Source of the DNA: JAABRU01 sp050180235
Lineage (GTDB): Bacteria > Desulfobacterota > Desulfobacteria > Desulfobacterales > Desulfococcaceae
DNA length: 31,434 nucleotides
Reading direction: 5' to 3'
NCBI GenBank assembly: GCA_050180235.1
Contig: JBFXEJ010000073.1
Location: 1 to 31,434 of the forward strand
Made by a program: the position numbers and the translations under genes. Below, in pieces: positions 7,201 to 12,681 of the stretch (position 1 is its first letter; the number at the start of each line of letters is the position of its first letter). Under the pieces are notes generated by a model. The model was not told where the DNA came from. It made no database searches and saw only the letters and a list, made by a program, of their open reading frames with translations.

Positions 7201-8599
7201 TGCAGATTTCGCTGTGGAGAAAATCCGGGTATTGTATGCTTCCAATGACGGAATGCTACACGCTGTCAATGATGCAGACGGCAAGGAAGCCTGGGCTTTT
7301 ATCCCCAATGATCAGCTATCGCGGCTGGGACTGATGCTTGATGATAAGGGACACCAGTTCTATGTGGATGGAAGCCCCAGGGTCTGGATTTCTGAAAATA
7401 TCAAATACAACGGTTATGTGGATTCCGGTGAACAGGCCATTCTGGTCTGCGGAGAAAGAAAAGGAGGAAACCGCTTCTTTGCCCTGGATGTCACCAGCCC
7501 GGATTCTCCCACTCTTCTGTGGTGGATTGATCAGAACACCACAGGTTTTTCCGAACTGGGCGAAAGCTGGTCAGAACCTTCATTCGGAAAAGTTAAAACC
7601 AGTGACAGTGATACATCCGGAACTGATGTTGTGTTTATTGGCGGCGGTTATTCTGCGGCTGATCCCAATACCAAAGGCAGGGCGCTTTTTGTTGTCAATC
7701 TCAAAACCGGTGCATTGGTAAAAGCTTTCACAAGCAGCGATAACAGCAAAATGACCTTCAGTTTTCCCAGTGCGGCCTTTCCGGTGGATATTGAAAATGA
7801 CGGGTTTACGGACAAGGTCTATATCGGAGATATTGGCGGACAGATGTGGCGGTTTGCCAAAGTTGATTCTGCACAGGGAATAAAGTATGCGGATGAGAAT
7901 ATAAACAGTTGGACTGCGCATGTACTTTTCACTGCACCGGAAGACACGGCTCATGTGAATGCTGCAAACGCTTCAGATCCGGTTGACAGAAAATTTTTCT
8001 ATCCGCCCACTGTCACCCTGGAGAAAAATTTTGATCTGGTGTTCATGACCACAGGAGACAGGGAAAATCCCTGTGATTCCAAAACATCGGACAAAATTTA
8101 TGCGGTGAAGGATGATCATGATAACAGCAGTACCCCGGTAACTGAAAGCGATCTGACAAATGTGACTTCCAGCACCAATGCCACCATAGATTACGGGACT
8201 TCTGACGGATGGTATATCAATCTGTCAACTGGTGAAAAACCGCTTTCCAACGGGACAGTTTTCTACGGTGTATATTATGTAACCACCTTCACCCCGATCA
8301 CGGATGATCCCTGTGCCATCGGCGGTATAGGCAAGCTGTGGGGTGTGGGATACAAAAACGGCAATACAGTATCAGAACTTGCTTTTACAGGTGATTCGGG
8401 ACGGAGCACAACTCTGGGCGGCGGTATTCCCTCAAAACCCGTACTAGTGCTTACGGAAGAGGGCGCCAAACTCCTGATCTCTGTGGGCAGCACTGAGGAA
8501 AAAGAGGGAAGTACCTCAACAGGTGCAGGCGTTGTGGCCGCTGATCCGCTCATCAGCAAGAACTTTTTTGAACTGTGGTGGCGGCAACTGACCAACTGA
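4211..8599 (+). CDS. pilY1: PilY1-type pilus-tip protein with three TIG domains
   Basis: This 1462-aa exported protein belongs to the PilY1 family, which primes pilus assembly and acts as an adhesin. The start at 4211 follows AAAGGAGG and begins a signal peptide ending FALA (residue 30). Residues 45-60 (KPNIVLLLENGIEM) sit where PilY1 proteins begin a von Willebrand A domain, but the metal motif DxSxS is absent. Three IPT/TIG repeats follow at about 77-156, 161-242 and 248-324, then a Gly/Ser/Thr linker to about 460. Residues about 475-830 look like the rest of the N-terminal domain. The last 500 or so form the PilY1 beta-propeller (LLWWIDQ, GGQMWRF). D1193-I-E-N-D-G-F-T-D1201 matches the Ca site of Pseudomonas PilY1. 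A second acidic loop is D699-Y-D-G-D-G. Family assignment is firm; adhesion function is inferred. Confidence 0.92.
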   Translation: MKSMKRKKWLSMMVLAFFCVTTFMQGFALADDTCVFGNEESEDVKPNIVLLLENGIEMRHTTWHKKFDNTKDYLTGVILSSVAPGNGPEAGNTLVTITGRNFADGAVVKFGTVSATNVTVVSDTEITCKSPAGTGTVEISVTVGTKSASRADAFVYGTLPVTITTVDPASGTTAGGTSVTITGSNFAYGAAVKFGTASATGVSVNSDTQITCTSPAGAAGAVDVTVTNSDSTSGQKTGGFTYVMPTNPPNVTSVSPTTAAAGATVTITGTDFADGVTVKFGSASATISSSSSTSIVCVVPAGSGTVNVTVSNPDAQSDTVSFTYSSGSVTYVLTVSSVSEPNANSDKFNADQTLTGANSHTSGTITAETIANNASSGTITVTVTSGTTFTDGETVSNGRGATAVISSIATGGVNAFGGSGGGGDSSDGSYTEDSSSDTLGSAGTSGGLSTAPDGVGVVASLTDGVDGFFNALGYGIDSQGGYMYLVKVLDNLEFDSYNNGWKESGTKGEGYFTFNGKTVKLPTQASTTKDSRGIIDGAGFFVYSANYLNWIFFSWEYNPATDGVLPDKSRFYWAKYAVFMAAKVTENKARLAINNFTSNADGASNVQPFKDDYWDTSIGTSFEDMLDSAFVNNVNNMGTVDYSPLAEGLASVGGYFESNSSGLANTPDCADNFAIVITPGISSEDLSIGSSSEPNSLDDYDGDGKDSVDYTNWGTIQKDGVSLEIPMNYNGSTYLDDIASYMYSHDMVPYLSGTQNVMTYTVGFMGNEASNAFLINTSNNGNGFKNLYDSSNPEYGNYHASANYPQELAAKLLEIISKILSRTNTFTAPVVPVTRTTSGNTIYMAFFKPKAANFWEGNLTKFGLSNDLQIQDASGNAATESNGALKDSATPYWQVIDWANSGKPNFMDNGLQTSGTSDDRTIYTHIGTGKTLTAFSSSSDDVKTAVGTKTVGSITYSAEQIINYVRGADVQNSSGNNRTVITGDILHSEPAVVRYTDADFAVEKIRVLYASNDGMLHAVNDADGKEAWAFIPNDQLSRLGLMLDDKGHQFYVDGSPRVWISENIKYNGYVDSGEQAILVCGERKGGNRFFALDVTSPDSPTLLWWIDQNTTGFSELGESWSEPSFGKVKTSDSDTSGTDVVFIGGGYSAADPNTKGRALFVVNLKTGALVKAFTSSDNSKMTFSFPSAAFPVDIENDGFTDKVYIGDIGGQMWRFAKVDSAQGIKYADENINSWTAHVLFTAPEDTAHVNAANASDPVDRKFFYPPTVTLEKNFDLVFMTTGDRENPCDSKTSDKIYAVKDDHDNSSTPVTESDLTNVTSSTNATIDYGTSDGWYINLSTGEKPLSNGTVFYGVYYVTTFTPITDDPCAIGGIGKLWGVGYKNGNTVSELAFTGDSGRSTTLGGGIPSKPVLVLTEEGAKLLISVGSTEEKEGSTSTGAGVVAADPLISKNFFELWWRQLTN

Positions 8600-8615
8600 T
8601 GTGAAATTTTCAGAC

Positions 8616-8656
8616 TGCCCCTTCTTTCCTGCCGGGAAGGAAGGGGCATTTTTTTA
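8616..8656 (+). terminator. Intrinsic terminator after pilY1
   Basis: GCCCCTTCTTTCC and GGAAGGAAGGGGC form a GC-rich stem around a short loop and are followed directly by seven T residues. It lies 16 bases after the pilY1 stop and closes the pilus operon. Confidence 0.85.
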
Positions 8657-8680
8657 GGTGATTTCTGAAAATGAATATCC
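8656..8680. repeat. Short dispersed repeat, copy 1 of 2
   Basis: AGGTGATTTCTGAAAATGAA and the following ATATCC recur at 9764-9788 with two substitutions. The start of the motif (GGTGATTTC) also appears at the arms of the 15006-15210 element. It is non-coding and probably an end of a small repeat element. Confidence 0.6.
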
Positions 8681-8740
8681 CTGCTGTGTTTTCACAGAAA
8701 CCGCAATGCGGGAACCATACGGATGGCAGACCGGGGTCTA

Positions 8741-8993
8741 ATACCAATTCTCCATTGAAAATATACTTATGATTCGGTTTCCCACAGAGGACACAGAGAG
8801 AAAAAAACCACAGAGAACACAGAGGAAACAACTCACATTATTGTATAAATTCAATAGCGAATTGGTCTAACTCTGCCAGTCCTGAACCTGTGAGCCGCAA
8901 AAACCGGATTTTTCCAAAAAATCCAGTTTTTTGGATACACTGGAACTTCTGTCTGCCTTATTTATAAGTGTCTTTTCAATGGAGAATCGGTAT
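8741..8993. repeat. 253-bp MITE-like element with 30-bp terminal inverted repeats
   Basis: The left end at 8741-8770 (begins ATACCAATTCTCCATTGAAA) and the right end at 8964-8993 are inverted copies matching at 27 of 30 positions. The interior carries CCACAGAG...CACAGAG tandem motifs near 8781-8825 and a degraded extra copy of the terminal repeat near 8848-8868. There is no transposase. It explains most of the 550-base gap between pilY1 and the DUF4124 gene. Relatives are at 133-162, 9659-9680 and 10879-11014. Confidence 0.8.
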
Positions 8994-8996
8994 TAT

Positions 8997-9029
8997 AAAC
9001 CCTGAGGTTTTCCAAAACCATCAGGGTTT
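8997..9029. terminator. Hairpin with T-run upstream of the DUF4124 gene
   Basis: AAACCCTGAGGTTTT pairs with AAAACCATCAGGGTTT across two bases, with one bulge, and a T-run follows on the plus strand. It resembles the palindrome at 1428-1460. It could insulate the next promoter from readthrough. Confidence 0.55.
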
Positions 9030-9042
9030 TTCGTAATTAATG

Positions 9043-9070
9043 TTGAAATTTTTTTCAGATTTTATATAAT
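9043..9070 (+). promoter_or_regulatory. Sigma-70-type promoter of the DUF4124 gene
   Basis: TTGAAA at 9043-9048 and a perfect TATAAT at 9065-9070 are separated by 16 bases. Transcription would start near 9077, giving a leader of about 73 nt. It suggests this gene is expressed apart from the pilus operon. Confidence 0.65.
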
Positions 9071-9149
9071 GTATTTAGAACTGCACAGGGTGGGTGCAGC
9101 GGCAGCGGAACCACCGAAATTGAGTAACAGTTTTTCTGAGAGGTGATTT

Positions 9150-9659
9150 ATGCGTTTGACATTTTTGATCCTGTTGTTTTCCGTATTTCTTATTGCCCCT
9201 GTCTGTGCAGAATTCTACAAATACACAGATGAAAAAGGCGCAGTGCGTTTTACCGACAATCTCGCGGATGTTCCGGCAGATCAGCGGGAAAAGATTCCGG
9301 GTTACAAGGCATCTGAGGATTTTCCTGCTCCGGAAAAAAAAGCAGATGAGGAAAATACAGCGGAACAGACTGGGGAAAGTGCAGAGTCTCCGGCCATTTC
9401 TGTTGAAAACCTGAGAAGTGCAAAAGCGGCTTTGGACAAAGAACGTGCGGAACTTGCAGCCGAAAGAAAAACTCTGACAGAACAGCAGGCAAATGAGGAA
9501 AATACTCCGGAAGAACAGGCTGAGATCAATGGAAAAATCAATCTGCTGAACCAGAGGATGGCAGATTTTGAGAAAAAGCAGGAGGAATACCGGAAACAGG
9601 TTGAAATCTTCAACAAACAGATTGATGAATTCAATTTCAGGAAAAAGCCCAGGCAGTAA
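9150..9659 (+). CDS. DUF4124-domain periplasmic coiled-coil protein
   Basis: This 169-aa protein has a signal peptide (MRLTFLILLFSVFLIAPVCA) followed at once by a DUF4124 domain, residues about 21-50: 'EFYKYTDEKGAVRFTDNLADVP'. A Glu-, Ala- and Lys-rich linker follows, then a predicted coiled coil at about 90-160 with repeated Leu and Gln and no Cys. DUF4124 proteins are envelope proteins of unknown role often found near pilus or motility genes. AGAGGTG lies 7 bases before the ATG. It sits where pilE or pilY2 follows pilY1 in Pseudomonas, but a terminator and its own promoter separate it from the operon. The stop codon TAA overlaps by one base the start of a terminal-repeat copy at 9659. Confidence 0.8.
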   Translation: MRLTFLILLFSVFLIAPVCAEFYKYTDEKGAVRFTDNLADVPADQREKIPGYKASEDFPAPEKKADEENTAEQTGESAESPAISVENLRSAKAALDKERAELAAERKTLTEQQANEENTPEEQAEINGKINLLNQRMADFEKKQEEYRKQVEIFNKQIDEFNFRKKPRQ

Positions 9660-9788
9660 TACCAATTCTCCACTGATTTTATAAAATGCGGAATGCAATC
9701 CGGATGAGTGCAAAAATTAGGCGGAGCGGTTTTTTGCACACGCACAACGGTGAAAAAAATTTAAGGTGACTTCTGAAAATAAATATCC
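9659..9788. repeat. Repeat cluster after the DUF4124 gene
   Basis: Positions 9659-9680 are a left-end copy of the ATACCAATTCTCC terminal repeat. Positions 9699-9742 carry CCGGATGAGTGCAAAAATTA and a GTGCAAAAA / TTTTTTGCAC hairpin that recurs at 10919-10960. Positions 9764-9788 are the second copy of the 8656-8680 repeat. No right-end terminal repeat is seen, so the element is probably truncated. I see no gene from 9660 to 9995. Confidence 0.65.
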
Positions 9789-9896
9789 CGGTTCAGTTCA
9801 CATGCACAGGGCAAAAGCTGGAAGCTTTTGATACTTTGCTGGTATATTTTTTTCCGGAACTAACTAAGTTGACTGTAAAAAATTTTAACACAGCAG

Positions 9897-9939
9897 AACC
9901 GGCATCCTGCCGGTTCCGGGGCGGCAGGATGCCGCCCCG
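9897..9939. repeat. Pair of adjacent palindromes sharing one core
   Basis: AACCGGCATCCTGCCGGTT at 9897-9915 and a second palindrome at 9917-9939 (CGGGGCGGCAGG...CCCCG) contain the same core on opposite strands, so they can fold separately or with each other. On the minus strand they lie 57 bases past the stop of the small gene at 9996-10193 and may terminate it. Translated, this repeat gives the 'RGGILPPRNRQDAG' string, a common source of false ORFs. Confidence 0.7.
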
Positions 9940-9995
9940 CGGTATGGGATTCATCCATTCCTCAGCTTTCTTTTTTTCCCCGAAAAAGAATGAAG

Positions 9996-10193
9996 TTACC
10001 ACATCCAGTACTCGGTTCCGCCAATTTCATGGCAGTGATAACCTCTGTCCGGGGAATTCCGTACCGAGGCATCCCTGTGCCATAAAGTTTCCATAACGGT
10101 TTCCACATACCGCAGCGGCCAGAAAAATGCCATTGACATCCAGAACATGGGCAGTGGGGAAGCCAATCCCCCGTACATTACAGTGTTTTTCAT
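9996..10193 (-). CDS. Small hypothetical protein, 65 aa
   Basis: I do not recognise this protein. The reason to believe it is its start: AAGGGAGGAG lies 4-5 bases upstream of ATG AAA AAC, as good a ribosome site as any in the window. Residues about 6-32 are hydrophobic with several Met, Trp and Phe and may form one membrane segment. The C-terminal half is polar with His, Arg and Cys (YHCHEIGGTEYWMW). An overlapping ORF at 10027-10242 in another frame lacks a good ribosome site. No close neighbour in an operon. It could be a decayed gene end, but nothing in the sequence shows that. Confidence 0.5.
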   Translation of the reverse strand: MKNTVMYGGLASPLPMFWMSMAFFWPLRYVETVMETLWHRDASVRNSPDRGYHCHEIGGTEYWMW

Positions 10194-10423
10194 TTTCTCC
10201 TCCCTTTTGTTGATATGCCGGTTTATGTTTATACCAAATCAATTTCAGCGCTTGAAGAATGCCTGTATTCTTTCAACCTCAAATGACTTAACATATTGAA
10301 ATTTTTTGTTTTTCTGTTTTATGTTCTTCTTTCATTGAATCTGTAACCCGCTTTTTCCCTATCATCCGGATGCACCAAATCAGAAACGTTCCGGCTGTTC
10401 AGCAGGATGTCCGGACTCCATTT

Positions 10424-10819
10424 TCAACTGATTAATTTCTGTGCCGGATTTCCCAGAACCCTGCTGATTTTTGAAAGCAGTTCAGCCCTTGTAAACGGTT
10501 TTTCCAGGTAATCCTCGCATCCGCTCTCATAGAGTCTTTCCGTTGTTTTTCTGTCAATATCCCCTGAAACAGCAATGACAGGGCAGTGTATTCCATGTTC
10601 GCGCACACTTTTGATTAATGCAATTCCATCCATGCCGGGCATTCGGATATCTGTGATAAGCAGATCAGGCGGTTCTCTGCCGGGGGGTACTGTCAGCATA
10701 CGCAAAGCGGTTTCCCCGTCCGATGCCTCTGAGATACGGAAGCCTTCATGGGTCAGAATCGCGGTTATGGCTGAAAGATACACATCATCATCTTCCACAA
10801 GCAGAATATGTTTTTTCAT
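10424..10819 (-). CDS. Single-domain response regulator (CheY-like receiver)
   Basis: This 131-aa protein is a receiver domain with no output domain. It begins at ATG 10819 (MKKHILLVEDDD); a longer open frame to 11203 runs through a repeat element and is not credible. Key residues are E9, D10 and D11 of the acidic pocket, phospho-acceptor D57 in LLITDIRMPGMDG, S85 and K107 in 'YLEKPF'. The full length fits a stand-alone receiver. It would pass phosphate or bind a partner protein. No histidine kinase is in the window. An NtrC-type regulator lies just upstream on the same strand, 380 bases away with a repeat between, so a joint pathway is only possible. Confidence 0.85.
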   Translation of the reverse strand: MKKHILLVEDDDVYLSAITAILTHEGFRISEASDGETALRMLTVPPGREPPDLLITDIRMPGMDGIALIKSVREHGIHCPVIAVSGDIDRKTTERLYESGCEDYLEKPFTRAELLSKISRVLGNPAQKLIS

Positions 10820-10878
10820 GACTGCTCTTTTGTTGCGTGTTGAGCAAAAATACTTATTGAGAGAACCGGACAACTCTG

Positions 10879-11014
10879 ATACCAATTCGCCATTGACCTG
10901 ATACTGTCCCGGACTGATCCGGAGGAGTGCAAAAATTGGGCGGAGCGGTTTTTTGCACACACGGAACTGCGGAAAAACTGACAATATCGGATCAAACCAA
11001 TGGCGAATTGCTAT
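10879..11014. repeat. 136-bp MITE-like element with 17-bp terminal inverted repeats
   Basis: ATACCAATTCGCCATTG at 10879-10895 is matched by its inverted copy at 10998-11014 with one mismatch. The interior carries the CCGGAGGAGTGCAAAAATTG hairpin unit also found at 9699-9742. It fills the gap between the two response-regulator genes. The remaining bases of 10820-11199 show no gene. Confidence 0.75.
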
Positions 11015-11199
11015 GACAGCCCCAGACGATATGAAAGAATATAACAAGCAATATCCATGCCAAAGCATACGGGGGAAATGCTGAATGCAACTTTCTGATA
11101 TATAAGATATATTTTGGACAGAATTTTTGGGCATTTTCCGGAAAGGGGCTGATGTCCGGAATTCCGGCAGGAAATGTCCGGAAAACCGGACACAGGATT

Positions 11200-12594
11200 T
11201 CATTCAGTCCCGTATTTCTTCAGCAGTTCAAACAGACGGGAACGGGATAGCCCGGAAATCCGGCAGGCTTCATTCCGTTTTCCCTGCACATGGTGCATCA
11301 GTTGCCGCAGATAATGCTTTTCCATGTCAGCACGGACTTTTTTCAGACTGGGAAAATTCCCTTTTTTTGAAAAAACAGGCACAAAGGCAGCGCAGGAGTC
11401 CAAATCGGCCGGGCTTTCCGGCAGGATTTTCTGTGCAATATGCACCCGGATGTGGGGCGGAAGATGCTGGGGGTACAGGATGGGATAATCCGCTGCTCTG
11501 GCCAGGGACTCCTCCACTGCGTGAAGGAATTCACGCACATTTCCGGGCCAGTCATACTCACAGAGCATCTGGAGGAATTCCGCAGTAAAGCCTTTGGTAT
11601 CTGCTGAAAGTGATTCGCACACACGGTTTACAAAGTGCATCAGCAGTTCCCGGATATCCTCTTTCCGTTCTCTCAGTGGTGGAAGGGTGATGGAAAAACC
11701 CCGGATACGGAAAAGAAGATCAGACCGGAACATGCCATTATGCACCATCTGATCCGGATTCCGGTTACTTGCGGCCACAATCCGAAAATTGCTGATGCAC
11801 ATTTTTTCGGATCCGACCGGAAAAAAACTGCGCTCCTGCAGTACCCGCAGAAAGGTTTTCTGCACAGAAAGGGGAAGTTCTCCGATCTCATCCAGAAAAA
11901 GAGTTCCGCCATCAGCCTTTGCAATCTGCCCTTCCGTCTTTTTGTCTGCACCTGTGAAAGAACCTTTTTCATGGCCGAACAGCAGACTTTCGGCCAGAGA
12001 TTCCGGAAGAGCACCGCAGTCCACGGTTACAAAGGATTTGGCACAACGGGAACTGCTGGCATGTATGGCTCTGGCAAACAGTTCCTTGCCGGTTCCGGTT
12101 TCTCCGTACAGAAGCACGGGCATATCTCCGGCTGCTGCCTGTGCGCTCAGTCTGATGGCTTCGGATATGCCTGAGCCGGTTCCGACAATCCCATTTCTCC
12201 GGAATATATGGGGAGAAACAGTCTGCCGGGCCTGCCGGTATTCCAAAGCACGGCGCAGGGGCAGGATCATTTCATCGGCTGTGCAGGGTTTCTGAATATA
12301 GTCCCATGCACCGTTTCGGATGGCCAGTTCCGCACCGTTGCGATCCCCGAAACCGGTGATAATGATAACCTCGGGCCGGGATGGATTTTTCCTGATCCGG
12401 GCAATGGCATCAATGCCGCTGCCGTCCGGCAGCCGGACATCCAGAAAAACCGCATCAATATGATCGGCAGTCACTTTTCTGAGACCCTGCTCAAGAGTAA
12501 GCGCGGATAGGGTTTCATGTCCCAAATCCGACACAGCGCGGGCCAGTGCCATGTTCATCATTTCATCATCATCAATGATCAGTATTTTTGCCAT
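11200..12594 (-). CDS. NtrC-family sigma-54-dependent response regulator
   Basis: This 464-aa protein activates sigma-54 promoters when phosphorylated. Receiver domain: residues 1-120 with D8-D10, phospho-acceptor D52 (VFLDVRLPDGSG), T80 and K102. AAA+ domain: about 135-370 with Walker A GETGTGKE (164-171), the sigma-54 contact loop GSFTGA (211-216), Walker B TLFLDEIGELP, sensor motif LPPLRER, and WPGNVREF. C-terminal Fis-type helix-turn-helix: about 425-464, 'EACRISGLSRSRLFELLKKYG'. The loop is GSFTGA instead of GAFTGA, with the key Phe and Thr kept. No kinase is nearby. It is a candidate regulator of the sigma-54-like pilus promoter 10 kb away, though that link is only by proximity. Confidence 0.92.
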   Translation of the reverse strand: MAKILIIDDDEMMNMALARAVSDLGHETLSALTLEQGLRKVTADHIDAVFLDVRLPDGSGIDAIARIRKNPSRPEVIIITGFGDRNGAELAIRNGAWDYIQKPCTADEMILPLRRALEYRQARQTVSPHIFRRNGIVGTGSGISEAIRLSAQAAAGDMPVLLYGETGTGKELFARAIHASSSRCAKSFVTVDCGALPESLAESLLFGHEKGSFTGADKKTEGQIAKADGGTLFLDEIGELPLSVQKTFLRVLQERSFFPVGSEKMCISNFRIVAASNRNPDQMVHNGMFRSDLLFRIRGFSITLPPLRERKEDIRELLMHFVNRVCESLSADTKGFTAEFLQMLCEYDWPGNVREFLHAVEESLARAADYPILYPQHLPPHIRVHIAQKILPESPADLDSCAAFVPVFSKKGNFPSLKKVRADMEKHYLRQLMHHVQGKRNEACRISGLSRSRLFELLKKYGTE

Positions 12595-12681
12595 ATCACT
12601 GCTCCCGGAATGGCGGGGCTTACAGTCTGTGTTCGGTTTATAAAAAGCATTGAAGCCTTTTCTGCTTTTTACGGGCTAAAA

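Noticed and set aside
8610..8831. ORF on the minus strand through the CACAGAG motifs
   Set aside because: It translates the terminator and repeat sequence (SLWFFSLCVLCG) and has no ribosome site; such ORFs are typical products of this repeat.
9793..10002. ORF on the minus strand containing RGGILPPRNRQDAG
   Set aside because: It is the translation of the paired palindromes at 9897-9939 and has no gene-like start.
10820..11203. N-terminal extension of the single-domain response regulator
   Set aside because: The open frame runs through the MITE-like element at 10879-11014, and the receiver domain begins properly at the ATG at 10819.
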